Assembly (NCBI GenBank): GCA_016926955.1
Contig: JAFGNN010000094.1
Span: forward strand, 1-32,803
Length of the DNA stretch: 32,803 nt
Origin: Spirochaetales bacterium
GTDB taxonomy: Bacteria > Spirochaetota > Spirochaetia > Treponematales > UBA12059
Direction of reading: 5' to 3'
Below, in pieces: positions 1-8,538 of the stretch. A program made the translations under genes and the position numbers. The stretch's first letter is position 1. Each line of letters begins with the position of its first letter. The notes below the pieces were generated by a model that saw only the letters and a list, made by a program, of their open reading frames with translations, was not told where the DNA came from and searched no databases.

Positions 1-1871
1 AGCAGGCGTACCTCGCGGTCCATGCAATCCTCGAGCACGCCGTCGATGTCGGGGAAGAACTCCGGCCGGCGCGGAACGAGCGTGAGGGTTTCGCCGTCCC
101 AGCTCGCGTCGGCGAGGTGCCGTGGCACGGGCAACAGGAATACAAGGAAATCAGATGCGCCGCCGCCTATCGTGCGACGGGAGCCGGGCGACATCGAACG
201 GATGTTCCGCAGTCCGATTTCGGGGTTCTGGTCGCGGACCTTGAACTCGATGCGAATCGACTCGCTTTTCCGGATCCGCGTCTCCCAGGCCACAGGCTTT
301 TTTGACCGAGTCGCGGAGCCCGCGCGGGTCGGGACGGTCTTGTGAGGCAAAAAGGTGGCGTCCTGACGTGCCCGGGCGGCCCATTCGGAAAGAAGGGCGT
401 CGTCGTTCCCTGTCTCCGCGTTCGGGTCCAGCTCGGGAATACCGTCTCCGCGAGTCCGGGAGGCATAGGCGGCAAGCTCGGCCGCGGTGTCCGAAGCTGT
501 CCGAGCGCCGTCGATGGGCGGAATGCCGTCGCCTCGGGTGCGTTCGGCGAAGCGCGAAAGCTCGTCAGGGGCGCCGGCGTTCCGCCCTTGCCCATCCTCG
601 GAGCTGGCGCGGGCTCGGCGCGTACCGGCCACGGTCCTGGAGTCCAGCACCGCGTCCGCAACGCGGGCGCCCGAAAGCCTGCGGGCCTTCTCGCGGGACA
701 TGAGGCCGAGGATCACGGCGACCGCGAGCGCGACGCCGAGCAGGATGAGGACGGGCAGGAACAAGGGGCTTGCCCGCGCCTTGTCCGCGAGGCTTGGCGC
801 GTAGACCAGCGAAAGCGGACCGCGCGCGGGAGAGAGCCGTTCGCCGTCCGCCGGAACCGCCTCCGCGGTAAAGCGCGCGGGGCCGGCTTCCAGGTCCTCG
901 GGCAGGGCCAGGCGGAGCGCAAGGCGGCCCTCGGAACGGGGCGGGACTTCGACCTTGGCCTCTTTTTCGAGCGCCTCGACGCCATCGAGCCTGAAGCTTT
1001 CGATCGAATACCGGTGGCTCTCGTCCCCGTCGTTGGCGATCGTGAGCTCGAGGCGGAAACGGCGTCCGACTTCGCCGATCTCGGCGGGCCAGGAAATGCG
1101 AGGGGGAGAGAGGGCGGTGGTGCCGGCAAGCGCCGCTTCGAAATCCGCGACCCGCGCGCCGAGGGCGTCGGCCATGTCGTCGAAGTAGGTGCCCGCTCCC
1201 GGGGCCGGCGTGCCGGACGCCGCATCGCCCGAAGCGCCCGCGGCAGAACCGGAGCCTGATCCGGCCTGCCCCGCCTGTCCGGGTTCCGAGCCGGACGCCG
1301 CGGAAGCGCTCCCGCCCGTAAAGGGAACGCGGACGAGGAGGAAGGTCCAGCCGGCCGCCTTGATGGCCGACGCCTCCTCCTCGAGCGCCGCGAGCGTCGC
1401 GGCGGCATCGAGCCCCGCGTAAGGACTGTCGGGTTCGGGGTCATGGCGGCCGTCGGTGACCATGATCGCGTATTTGGCGCCGCCGGGCGGGATGCCCTCG
1501 AGGTAGCGCCGCGTCTCCGAGAGGGCTCGGACCAGGTCGGTGCGCTTGCCGAGCGGTTGCAGAAGGTAGAGCCGGGCCAGGGCCGAGCGGGCGTCGGCTT
1601 CGGTCTCGAGCTTGTCCGACCATTCGAGCGTGGTGGTCGACGAGAAGGACAGGACATGGAGCCGGTCGCCGAAGCGTAGCCACTCCGCCGTCAGCGGTCC
1701 CACGATCCAGTCGATCGCGTCCTCGAAGAACGGAAACATGCTCTGCGACGAATCGAGGAGGATCACCACGTCCGAGGACGGATCGGGCGTCCCGGAAACC
1801 TGCGCTGAAAGGGAAGGCCCCGCCGCCGCCAGGAGGGCGACGAGCAGGGCCACACGGACGGACTTTTTCAT
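1..1871 (-). CDS. Secreted/membrane-anchored von Willebrand factor A domain protein, 3' end outside window
   Basis: The frame is open from an ATG at 1871 to the window edge (623 codons), so the C-terminus is missing. It begins with a signal peptide (MKKSVRVALL, probable cleavage LSA|Q after residue 23). A VWA domain follows at about residues 34-210 with a complete MIDAS: DSSQS at 40-44, a Thr in KRTD and the Asp of VTDGRHD. A Gly/Ser/Ala-rich linker, a beta-rich region and one membrane segment (about 368-390) come next. The presumed cytoplasmic part carries three degenerate repeats (see repeat entry) and, from about 545, a segment that may be FHA-like. A GGAAGG-type ribosome site precedes the ATG, 23 bases after the greA stop, so it is the last visible gene of the 5562-1 operon. 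VWA domains bind protein partners through Mg2+; the partner here is unknown. The VWA call is firm, the FHA suggestion is weak. Confidence 0.85.
   Translation of the reverse strand, partial: MKKSVRVALLVALLAAAGPSLSAQVSGTPDPSSDVVILLDSSQSMFPFFEDAIDWIVGPLTAEWLRFGDRLHVLSFSSTTTLEWSDKLETEADARSALARLYLLQPLGKRTDLVRALSETRRYLEGIPPGGAKYAIMVTDGRHDPEPDSPYAGLDAAATLAALEEEASAIKAAGWTFLLVRVPFTGGSASAASGSEPGQAGQAGSGSGSAAGASGDAASGTPAPGAGTYFDDMADALGARVADFEAALAGTTALSPPRISWPAEIGEVGRRFRLELTIANDGDESHRYSIESFRLDGVEALEKEAKVEVPPRSEGRLALRLALPEDLEAGPARFTAEAVPADGERLSPARGPLSLVYAPSLADKARASPLFLPVLILLGVALAVAVILGLMSREKARRLSGARVADAVLDSRTVAGTRRARASSEDGQGRNAGAPDELSRFAERTRGDGIPPIDGARTASDTAAELAAYASRTRGDGIPELDPNAETGNDDALLSEWAARARQDATFLPHKTVPTRAGSATRSKKPVAWETRIRKSESIRIEFKVRDQNPEIGLRNIRSMSPGSRRTIGGGASDFLVFLLPVPRHLADASWDGETLTLVPRRPEFFPDIDGVLEDCMDREVRL
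345..563 (-). repeat. Three degenerate ~28-residue repeats within the VWA protein
   Basis: On the minus strand the copies lie at 563-510, 479-426 and 395-345, spaced about 84 bases apart. The first two read ELSRFAERTRGDGIPPID and ELAAYASRTRGDGIPELD. The third, LLSEWAARARQDATFLP, is eroded and has lost the Thr. Each is a short predicted helix followed by the RTRGDGIP block. They sit between the membrane segment and the C-terminal domain. Confidence 0.75.
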
Positions 1872-1894
1872 CGTTCGGCCTTCCCGAAGGTCGC

Positions 1895-4585
1895 CTAGAT
1901 TTTTGCCACGGCGACCGACTTGACTACGTACTGGAACTTGCGCTCGTGTATCACGAAGGAAAGCTTGTCGCCCGCCTTGTGGTTCAGGAGCTTCTTGCCG
2001 AGGGGCGAGAGGTAGCTGATGATGTTTTCGGCCGGGTCGGACTCCCAGGGACCGAGGATGACATACAGCTCGTCCTCGCCCGAGAGCTCGTTGCGGAGGA
2101 TGGTCTGGGTGCCGAAGCCGATCTTGCTCGCGGAAACGGTCGAGCGGTCGAAGATCTGGGCACGCTCGATCTCGTTCTTGAGCTTGGCGACCTTGGCGTT
2201 GAGCTCGTCCTGCTTTTCCTTGGCGGCCTTGTACTCGGCGTTCTCGCGAAGGTCGCCGAGCGAGAGGGCGTAGGCGATCTCGCGCTGGTTGGCGGGAACC
2301 TCCACGTCGAGGATCTGGGAGAGGAGCTTCTGTTTTTCGGTGTACTTGTCGCTCGTCACCATGAGTCCGCGGCTGACCACGGCCTTCTCCTCGTCGCCCG
2401 AGACCTTGAAATCCGGGAACTTCTCGACGATGCGCTTGCGGATGCGGAGCTTTATGGCGGGGTCGAGGTCCTTGACGTCGTCGAGCAGGGTGTAGACGCG
2501 CTCGATCGTGTCGTGGCCGGAGTCGAGCAGGTACTTGTCGAGCGCCTCGTCCTTGAAGAGCAGCGTATGGACCTGGCGGTTGATCTTGCGGTTTTCGGTG
2601 GTGTCCCGGTGGTTCTCGATCTCCTTGTAAGTGATGTCGAGGATGTGCACCAGGGTGATGAGGATCTTCTCGTACGAGAGGCCGAGCTCCTGGACCCAGG
2701 GTTCTTCCCACAGGTTCTTGATGACCCAGATGAAGGCCTCGCGGTGGTCGCGGTAGTTCTCGACGATGGCGACGACCATCTGCTTGAGCTTCTCCACGTG
2801 GCCTTCGGCCATCAGGGTGTCGAGCATCCACTGGGCGAGCGAGTAGGGGAAGACCTTGATGTACACGTCGGACCAGTCGGGAATGACGTTCTTGACGTCG
2901 ATCAGGAAAGCCTTGCGGAGCGTCGAGTCCTTGATGCTCTCGTGCACGGTGATGACGTCGTCGATTCCCTTGTAGAGCTCGGCGAAACTGACGGTGAGCG
3001 TGTTCTTCAGGTGCTGCTGGCCCTTGAGCGCTGACAGCTCCTTGAGGAAGAGGTAGCTCGACATGACGAGCTCGTTGACCTGGCCCGTCGAGCGCAGGTA
3101 ACCGGTGAAGAAACCGATCATCTCGGCGAAGTACTCGTTGTCCGGATCGCCGTTCGCTATGAAGTCGCGGACGAAGGCGACGCGCGCGAAGAAGCTCTTC
3201 TCCGCCTTGAACTGGTTGTAGACCTTCTCCTCGAACGAGAGGGGGCGGTCGCGGACCACGAAGACGTCGATCGAGTCGGTCGCGTTTCCGAAGAGGCTGT
3301 CCTTCTTGAGGAAGCCCCGAGCCTGGGTGCTCCAGCCTGTCCACTCGCCGGGCGTGAGCACAGAGGGCACGAGCTCGGCCTTGATGTGCTTCAGGTCGGT
3401 GCGGTTGTCGAAGCTCTTGATGATGGTCTTGAGCGCCCATGGAATGTCGCCCTTGATCCTGTCGTGAAGCTTCTCCTTCGACCAGATGGCCTTGAGGACC
3501 CAGATGTGCTCGCGCGAGAGCGTCGACAGGCTTTCGATGGCCATCTTGAGCGACATGCGGTGCCCGCGCTTTTTTGCGAAATCGATGACGATCTCGTCGC
3601 CCGAGATGTCGGCGATGCGGCCGATGTTCCAGGTGCGGTGGTAAACGAAATTGCCGACGTCGAAGGCGATGTGTTTCTCGAAATCGGCCATCGCCTCGTG
3701 GATGGCACGGTAGCCCTGCGACAGGTTCGAGAGCCGGATGTAGTCCTCGAGATGGGAATGGCCCGAGTACTTGCCCGAATAGCAGTCGATCAGCTCCTTG
3801 CGGAGCGACTGGTTGCGGTCGTCGTATGACAAGACGGTCTTGAGGATGTCGAGAGCCGTGTCCCAGGCCTCGCGGTCACGGTAGATCCGGTAGAGGTCCA
3901 TGAGCAGGGAGGCAGCCTTCTCCTCGCCGATGCCCTTGGCGATCTTGCGCTGGACGTGAAGGAAGAAGTCGATGTCGTCAGGGGACTTCTGGAGCAGCTT
4001 GGCCCAGATTTCCTTGACCGTAGTGTACTGGCCGCGGTTTATGTAGCGGTGCAGGGCCTTGCGGTACCAGTCGACGGCGGCTTCAAGGTCGCCGTCCTTC
4101 TCGCGCTGCTCGGCGAGGAGTCGGACGATGTCCGCTTCCTCGAAGTCGACGCGGATATAGCGCTCCCAGACCGCGTGCAGTTCCTCGAAGCGCTCGTCCG
4201 CCTGGTAGCACTCGGCCAGCTTGGCCAGGGCCATGCGGTCCTCGCCGTGGTCGAGGATGCGAAGGCAGGCGTACTCGACGATGTTCCACTTCTTGTTCTC
4301 GGTGAACACGTTGATGAGGGCAAGCATGTTCGAGTCGTCGAGCTGCTGGCGCGACAGGGCGATGATGCCCGTGAGGTACAGGGCGATCACGGAGTTCTTC
4401 GCGTGGGAAAGGTGCTCCTCGCATACCTCCTTGACCTCGTCGAGTACGCGGGCCGTTGCGGCTTCGGCGAAGATCGCGTCGAGCTCCTTGAGCTGCGCCA
4501 CGGTATAGGCGCCGAGGGTGGCACGGGTCCATTTCTCCTCGTTCAGCATCTCCTGGAGCTTCTTCGCGATGGAAGATTCGGCCAT
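1895..4585 (-). CDS. greA: Spirochaete-type long GreA: helical-repeat N-terminus fused to transcript cleavage factor
   Basis: 896 residues, against about 158 for ordinary GreA. The last ~155 residues (about 740-896) are a GreA: the coiled-coil tip has GDLRENAEYKAAKEKQ (Asp778, Glu781), matching the acidic tip that enters the RNA polymerase secondary channel to stimulate cleavage of backtracked transcripts. The FKBP-like C-domain follows. Residues about 1-300 are TPR/HAT-like helical repeats, and a small beta module at about 308-365 (GNFVYHRTW...GRI...IDF) resembles CarD/Tudor-like domains. The start is the ATG at 4585, with AGGAG 8 bases upstream; the frame remains open upstream to 4885, but that part overlaps the TPR gene and is rejected. 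It lies 20 bases after the TPR gene and 23 before the VWA gene, in one operon. The long N-terminus is known from spirochaete GreA proteins; its role is not known to me. Confidence 0.93.
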   Translation of the reverse strand: MAESSIAKKLQEMLNEEKWTRATLGAYTVAQLKELDAIFAEAATARVLDEVKEVCEEHLSHAKNSVIALYLTGIIALSRQQLDDSNMLALINVFTENKKWNIVEYACLRILDHGEDRMALAKLAECYQADERFEELHAVWERYIRVDFEEADIVRLLAEQREKDGDLEAAVDWYRKALHRYINRGQYTTVKEIWAKLLQKSPDDIDFFLHVQRKIAKGIGEEKAASLLMDLYRIYRDREAWDTALDILKTVLSYDDRNQSLRKELIDCYSGKYSGHSHLEDYIRLSNLSQGYRAIHEAMADFEKHIAFDVGNFVYHRTWNIGRIADISGDEIVIDFAKKRGHRMSLKMAIESLSTLSREHIWVLKAIWSKEKLHDRIKGDIPWALKTIIKSFDNRTDLKHIKAELVPSVLTPGEWTGWSTQARGFLKKDSLFGNATDSIDVFVVRDRPLSFEEKVYNQFKAEKSFFARVAFVRDFIANGDPDNEYFAEMIGFFTGYLRSTGQVNELVMSSYLFLKELSALKGQQHLKNTLTVSFAELYKGIDDVITVHESIKDSTLRKAFLIDVKNVIPDWSDVYIKVFPYSLAQWMLDTLMAEGHVEKLKQMVVAIVENYRDHREAFIWVIKNLWEEPWVQELGLSYEKILITLVHILDITYKEIENHRDTTENRKINRQVHTLLFKDEALDKYLLDSGHDTIERVYTLLDDVKDLDPAIKLRIRKRIVEKFPDFKVSGDEEKAVVSRGLMVTSDKYTEKQKLLSQILDVEVPANQREIAYALSLGDLRENAEYKAAKEKQDELNAKVAKLKNEIERAQIFDRSTVSASKIGFGTQTILRNELSGEDELYVILGPWESDPAENIISYLSPLGKKLLNHKAGDKLSFVIHERKFQYVVKSVAVAKI

Positions 4586-4605
4586 TTCGTTCTCCTCTCT
4601 CGGGT

Positions 4606-5562
4606 TTACGCCACGTACTGCTTGTAGATCGAAGGATCCAAGAGCTTTATCTTCAGGAGTATCTCGTCGATGCGCGCCTTGTCCTCGCGGGCGGCCACGT
4701 AATGGTCGACGAGCCAGAAGTACCGGTTCATGAGTCGCGGTACCAGGACCGAGCGTCGCTCGGGATTCTCCTTGACCGCGTTTTCCAGTTCCCACACCGC
4801 CTGGCGGAGCTTGCCGGCCTCGATGGCCTTGAGCTCGCGCTTGACGGAGAGGACCCCGAGGAGCCCGCCGTGCACGGGCAGCCACTCCTCGAGCTCGGGG
4901 CTTTCGAGCCCCATTTCGCGCAGCTTCCCGACGAGCCGCATGATGGTCTCGCTCTCGACGAAGCCAAGGTCCACCTTCTGCGGATTCAGGAAGAAGGCTT
5001 CGCGGAACAGCGCTTTCGACGCGCGCGGTTCATTGACCAGGTCGTAGGCGTCAGCCAGTTCGGCGAGTATCTCCGCGTCGTCGCGACGTACGCGCGCGGC
5101 TTCCTCGAGCGAGGCGATCGCCCGTTCATACTCGCCGAGGCCTTTGAGGCACCGTCCGATCCGGAGCGAGACGTCCGCCTCGACGGGCGCCGCTCCGTCC
5201 TCGGGCTGCTCGGCCCGACTGTCGGACTCGAAGCGGGATAGGGCGAGACCGAACGCGAAACGCTTGAAGGCGTAGCGCGCTGGCGCGAAATCGTCAGTCC
5301 AGCGTCGCTGGAAGGTCCTGAAGGCCTTCCATTGTGCGAGCACGAGGTCTCCCTGCTCGTAAGGCGTCCGGGCCGACCCGAGCCGGGAAAGACGCTCCGA
5401 CCACCAGCGGGCGCACGCGAGGGAGAATACGGTCTCCTCGCGGTCGAAATCCGCCGCGAGGGCGGCCTCGAGCCGTTCCGCGGCCTTGGCAAGGTCCGCC
5501 GATCTGAGGTGTTCGTATGCCTCCTGGAGGAGGTTCGCTGCGCTATCGGGCTTGTCGACCAT
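4606..5562 (-). CDS. TPR-repeat protein, first gene of the greA operon
   Basis: 318 residues, soluble, no signal peptide. It is almost entirely alpha-helical with TPR-like repeats: one at the N-terminus (NLLQEAYEHLRSADLAKAAERLEAAL) and two around the middle (RIGRCLKGLGEYERAIASLEEAA, then ILAELADAYDLVNEPRASKALF). The C-terminal third contains further helices. The start is the ATG at 5562. An in-frame TTG at 5631 is rejected because it is part of the -35 hexamer of the promoter driving this gene. The ribosome site (AGCAGG) is weak. The TAA stop lies 20 bases before greA, so the two are surely co-transcribed. A helical adaptor working with the helical N-terminus of GreA is possible but is only an inference from context. 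Confidence 0.85.
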   Translation of the reverse strand: MVDKPDSAANLLQEAYEHLRSADLAKAAERLEAALAADFDREETVFSLACARWWSERLSRLGSARTPYEQGDLVLAQWKAFRTFQRRWTDDFAPARYAFKRFAFGLALSRFESDSRAEQPEDGAAPVEADVSLRIGRCLKGLGEYERAIASLEEAARVRRDDAEILAELADAYDLVNEPRASKALFREAFFLNPQKVDLGFVESETIMRLVGKLREMGLESPELEEWLPVHGGLLGVLSVKRELKAIEAGKLRQAVWELENAVKENPERRSVLVPRLMNRYFWLVDHYVAAREDKARIDEILLKIKLLDPSIYKQYVA

Positions 5563-5601
5563 ACCTGCTGTCGTCGGATCGGGTGTCGTAACTATCTTAC
5601 T

Positions 5602-5631
5602 ATTGTATACGACCCTGCGCGCTTCGGTCAA
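5602..5631 (-). promoter_or_regulatory. Sigma70-like promoter of the TPR-greA-VWA operon
   Basis: On the minus strand, TTGACC (5631-5626), an 18-base spacer, then TACAAT (5607-5602). Each hexamer matches the consensus at five of six positions. Transcription should begin near 5595, giving a leader of about 33 bases before the ATG at 5562. Confidence 0.8.
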
Positions 5632-5661
5632 TGCGTGGTGATCCCGCGGATGGCCCCGTCC

Positions 5662-5690
5662 TTGCTACCCTCGTTCCAGCGTGCTACTAT
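5662..5690 (+). promoter_or_regulatory. Probable promoter of rpe, giving a leaderless mRNA
   Basis: TTGCTA (5662-5667), 17-base spacer, TACTAT (5685-5690). The -10 box ends 6 bases before the ATG at 5697, so the transcript start should fall at or next to the A of the ATG. No usable Shine-Dalgarno exists; CGGGGC directly abuts the ATG. Hexamer matches are four of six each. Confidence 0.55.
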
Positions 5691-5696
5691 CGGGGC

Positions 5697-6365
5697 ATGC
5701 GCGAACCCGTGCTTGCTCCGTCGATATTGTCCGCCGACTTCGCCGACCTGGCCGGGGCGCTCGCCAGGGTGGAGGCCTCCGGCGCGACCTGGCTCCACCT
5801 CGACGTGATGGACGGACGCTTCGTGCCGAACCTGACTTTCGGCGCCAAGACCGTGGCCGACCTGCGCGCGCGTTCGTCCAGGCTCTACTTCGACGCCCAC
5901 CTCATGACCGTGGAGCCCGAGCGCCTCGCGCCAGAGTTCGCCAAGGCCGGCGCCGACGCCGTCACCTTCCACGTCGAGGCCTGCGTTCACGCCCACCGCC
6001 TTGTCAGGGAAATCCACGACGCGGGGGCTGCCGCGGGCGTATCGATCGTCCCATCGACGCCCGTTTCGGCGCTTTCCGAATTGTTGCCCGACCTTGACCT
6101 CGTGCTCGTGATGACCGTGGATCCCGGCTGGGGCGGTCAGAGGATGATTGAATCGTGCCTCGGAAAGGTGAGCGAGCTCGCCGAGCGCCGCCGGAAAGCC
6201 GGTTTGAAATTCCGGATAGCCGTCGACGGCGGAATCAACGGCGCCAACGCGCCTGAGGTCGTGGCGGCGGGCGCTGACGTGCTCGTCATGGGCTCGGCCT
6301 TTTTCGAGTCGCCGGACCCCGCCGCGCTCGCGGCGTCGGTCCTCGCGCTCCGGTCCCCGTACTGA
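5697..6365 (+). CDS. rpe: Ribulose-phosphate 3-epimerase
   Basis: 222 residues, the normal length for this TIM-barrel enzyme. It interconverts ribulose 5-phosphate and xylulose 5-phosphate in the cytosolic pentose phosphate pathway. Family motifs appear in order: APSILSADF (7-15), HLDVMDGRFVPN (34-45), DAHLM (66-70), MTVDPGWGGQ (139-148) and VDGGIN (176-181). Metal/catalytic residues His34, Asp36, His68 and Asp177 are all present. The ATG at 5697 gives the canonical N-terminus; the frame is open further upstream to 5631 but that would run through the promoter. It is divergent from the TPR-greA operon. A 107-base gap containing a small hairpin separates it from the next gene, so the two may be separate units. 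Confidence 0.97.
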   Translation: MREPVLAPSILSADFADLAGALARVEASGATWLHLDVMDGRFVPNLTFGAKTVADLRARSSRLYFDAHLMTVEPERLAPEFAKAGADAVTFHVEACVHAHRLVREIHDAGAAAGVSIVPSTPVSALSELLPDLDLVLVMTVDPGWGGQRMIESCLGKVSELAERRRKAGLKFRIAVDGGINGANAPEVVAAGADVLVMGSAFFESPDPAALAASVLALRSPY

Positions 6366-6367
6366 GG

Positions 6368-6383
6368 GCCGGAAGTGTCCGGC
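6368..6383 (+). terminator. Small hairpin just after rpe
   Basis: A perfect 6-base-pair stem (GCCGGA/TCCGGC) with a 4-base loop starts three bases after the rpe stop. There is no T tract, so it may only be a weak or factor-assisted end, or a 3' end stabiliser. Confidence 0.35.
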
Positions 6384-6472
6384 TCCAGTCGCGCCGGGCA
6401 TTCGCGCCGAGACGGGACTTGCGCGTTCAGGAAGGCACCCGGCGCGCCGATGATGGATGGGGAGGAACTCTG

Positions 6473-7477
6473 ATGCCACGGAACGTACGGGCGATCGCCC
6501 TCGCGACCCTCCTCGCGGCAGCCACGAGCTTCCAGGCGGTCGCGCAAGGCACGGACGGCGCGCGTCGCCTGGACGCGGCGCTCGTCCTGTTCGGAGAGGA
6601 ACGCTTCTCTGAGGCGATCGCGGCTTTCAATCGGCTCCTGGTCGATCCCGGCGCCGAGGCTCAGCGGGCGGACGCCTACTATTGGTCGGCGCTCGCCTCA
6701 ATCGCCGCAGGCGATCTGGCCGGCGCCTCGAAGACCATCGACGCCTTCCTCTCCCTGTATCCGCGCGACGCGCGGGTGACCGAGATGAGCTATCAGCGCG
6801 GTCGCATCGCGTTCATCGGGAAAGACTACGAGCGGGCCCTGTCCCTTTTCCGCTCAAGCCTGGCCGCAGACCTCTCGGGCGAGCTGGCCGGTGCCTCGGT
6901 GTTCTGGTCGGCCGAGAGCCTGTTCATGCTCGGACGCCTCGATGAGGCGGAACGGCTGTTCAGGACGGTGGTTGAAAAATATCCGCGCTCGGTGAAGGTC
7001 GAGGCCGCGGGGTATCGCGTCGCCCTCATACAATACAAGTACCGAGAGGAGGAGCTCCTCACCCTGCTCAAATGGAGCCACGAGGAATCGCTCCGGGTGG
7101 TCGAGGATTTCCAGAGGCGCGAGAAGGCCTACGAGCAGGCGCTCGCGGTGTATCAACGGAGGCTTGGGGAATCGAAGGAAGGTCTTTCGACGACACAGGC
7201 CGAACTCGAGTCCCGCATTGCCGACCTGGAAGCGCGGAGCTTCGAGCTCGAATCGGCGCTGGCCGCCCGCGAGGAAAGCATGGCGGCCCTCACCGCTGCC
7301 CTCGCGGAAGCAAGGGCAGCCGGCGCGGTTGATGGCGGGTCCGAAGTGGACGCGTCCACGCCTCCGAGTCCCGACGCCGCGAGGGCCGAGCTGCTCGACC
7401 TGAAGGCCGAGGCCTTGGAGCTCCTGGCATTCTATCTCGAAGAGCTCGCCGAACGAACCGAAGGAGGCGCCCCGTGA
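6473..7477 (+). CDS. Periplasmic TPR and coiled-coil protein
   Basis: 334 residues. A signal peptide (residues 1-24, cleavage AVA|QG) sends it to the periplasm. Residues about 30-185 form TPR-like helical pairs (e.g. DAALVLFGEERFSEAIAAFNRLL and AESLFMLGRLDEAERLFRTVVEKYP). Residues about 195-285 are a charged coiled coil rich in Glu/Ala/Leu. A short Pro/Ser linker and a terminal helix end the protein. The layout resembles BamD/CpoB-type envelope scaffold proteins but is not identical to either. The ATG at 6473 is chosen because GGAGG lies 7 bases upstream and the signal peptide begins there. Its TGA overlaps the GTG of the next gene by 4 bases, implying translational coupling. Confidence 0.82.
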   Translation: MPRNVRAIALATLLAAATSFQAVAQGTDGARRLDAALVLFGEERFSEAIAAFNRLLVDPGAEAQRADAYYWSALASIAAGDLAGASKTIDAFLSLYPRDARVTEMSYQRGRIAFIGKDYERALSLFRSSLAADLSGELAGASVFWSAESLFMLGRLDEAERLFRTVVEKYPRSVKVEAAGYRVALIQYKYREEELLTLLKWSHEESLRVVEDFQRREKAYEQALAVYQRRLGESKEGLSTTQAELESRIADLEARSFELESALAAREESMAALTAALAEARAAGAVDGGSEVDASTPPSPDAARAELLDLKAEALELLAFYLEELAERTEGGAP

Positions 7478-8538
7478 CGCGGAAAACGGCGCTGGCGCTC
7501 CTGGCGCTCGCCATGATCTGCCGGACGCTTCCGGCGCTCGAGACGAGGGACGGATCGGTGCGGCTCACCGTCGATGAGCGCAACGGGCGTTTTTCGTTCC
7601 AGTATCTCGCCGATCCGGCCAAAGGCTCCTGGGTTCCGCTTTTCTACGCGGAGGAGACGCGGACGACGTACGCCACCATATCGGTGGACGGCAAAACCTC
7701 GCGACTCGGTGATTCGTCCGAATACCGCGTCACCGTATCGAGGAACGGTTCGTCGATCACGGTCGAGTATCGCTCGGCCCTGCTGGTGATAAGGCAGGTA
7801 TTTACGCCCTTGGTGCCACCCGGGGCCGCTCTCGCCTCGGGACTGGCCATCGAATGGAAAATCGAGAACGTGGGGGCGCGGGACGCCCGCGTGGGACTCC
7901 GCTTCCTCCTCGACACCTCGCTCGGAGAACGATCGGGCATACACTTCGAACTGCCGTCCAGAGGCGCCGTCCCGGGTGAAACCGTACTGGAAGGCGCCTT
8001 CTCCGACGACCGGGTCCTGTCTCCGGGCTCCACGGGGACGACGCTCCAGGTGGCGTTCTCGGGCGCCAGCGTCGACACTCCCGACCGGGTGGTCCTGGCC
8101 AACTGGAAGCGCCTCGACGATGCTGCGTGGATGCCGGAGACGAGCGCCGGACGAAGCTTCACACTGCTTCCCTATTCGATAAACGATTCCGCGGCCGCGC
8201 TTTTCTGGGAACCGCGACCGCTCGCCCGAGGCGCTTCGCTCCACTTCCGCACGGCGCTCGGAACGGACGCCACCCATGACTTCGGCGCTTACGGCGCGCC
8301 CGGCGCCGCCGCCGCCGTGACGGTGGCCCCGCCGCCCGCCACGGACACGACGACGCCGACGCCCGTCCCCGCGGGCGACGCCATCATGGCGCTCCGATCC
8401 GACCTCGCCGTGGTGAAGTCGCTGATCGAACTTGTCGACGACCTCATCGCGAGCGACGAACCGGATGCCGCCGAACTGGCGCGTGCCCGGGAATTGCTCG
8501 AGCGGCTCTACGCGCGGAGGAGCGCGTACCAGGAATAA
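7474..8538 (+). CDS. Secreted beta-rich protein of unknown function
   Basis: 354 residues, starting at a GTG in a GTGA overlap with the preceding gene. A signal peptide (1-21, LPA|LE) is clear. Residues about 25-270 are beta-rich with no cysteine in the mature part, suggesting a beta-sandwich exposed in the periplasm or at the surface. An Ala/Pro/Thr-rich linker (about 275-303) connects to a C-terminal amphipathic helical hairpin (about 305-354), possibly a docking element for the TPR partner encoded next door. I do not recognise the family. The TAA overlaps the next ATG by one base (TAATG). Confidence 0.75.
   Translation: MTRKTALALLALAMICRTLPALETRDGSVRLTVDERNGRFSFQYLADPAKGSWVPLFYAEETRTTYATISVDGKTSRLGDSSEYRVTVSRNGSSITVEYRSALLVIRQVFTPLVPPGAALASGLAIEWKIENVGARDARVGLRFLLDTSLGERSGIHFELPSRGAVPGETVLEGAFSDDRVLSPGSTGTTLQVAFSGASVDTPDRVVLANWKRLDDAAWMPETSAGRSFTLLPYSINDSAAALFWEPRPLARGASLHFRTALGTDATHDFGAYGAPGAAAAVTVAPPPATDTTTPTPVPAGDAIMALRSDLAVVKSLIELVDDLIASDEPDAAELARARELLERLYARRSAYQE

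Noticed and set aside
1946-3034. 362-codon plus-strand open frame opposite greA
   Set aside because: It is a shadow of the GC-rich greA frame: compositionally odd Val/Leu/Asp/Glu-rich translation, no ribosome site and no recognisable family.
4606-5631. TTG start at 5631 for the TPR gene
   Set aside because: The TTG is the start of the -35 hexamer TTGACC of a good promoter; transcription begins after it.
6419-6472. Upstream extension of the TPR/coiled-coil gene
   Set aside because: The ATG at 6473 starts a clean signal peptide with GGAGG 7 bases before it.
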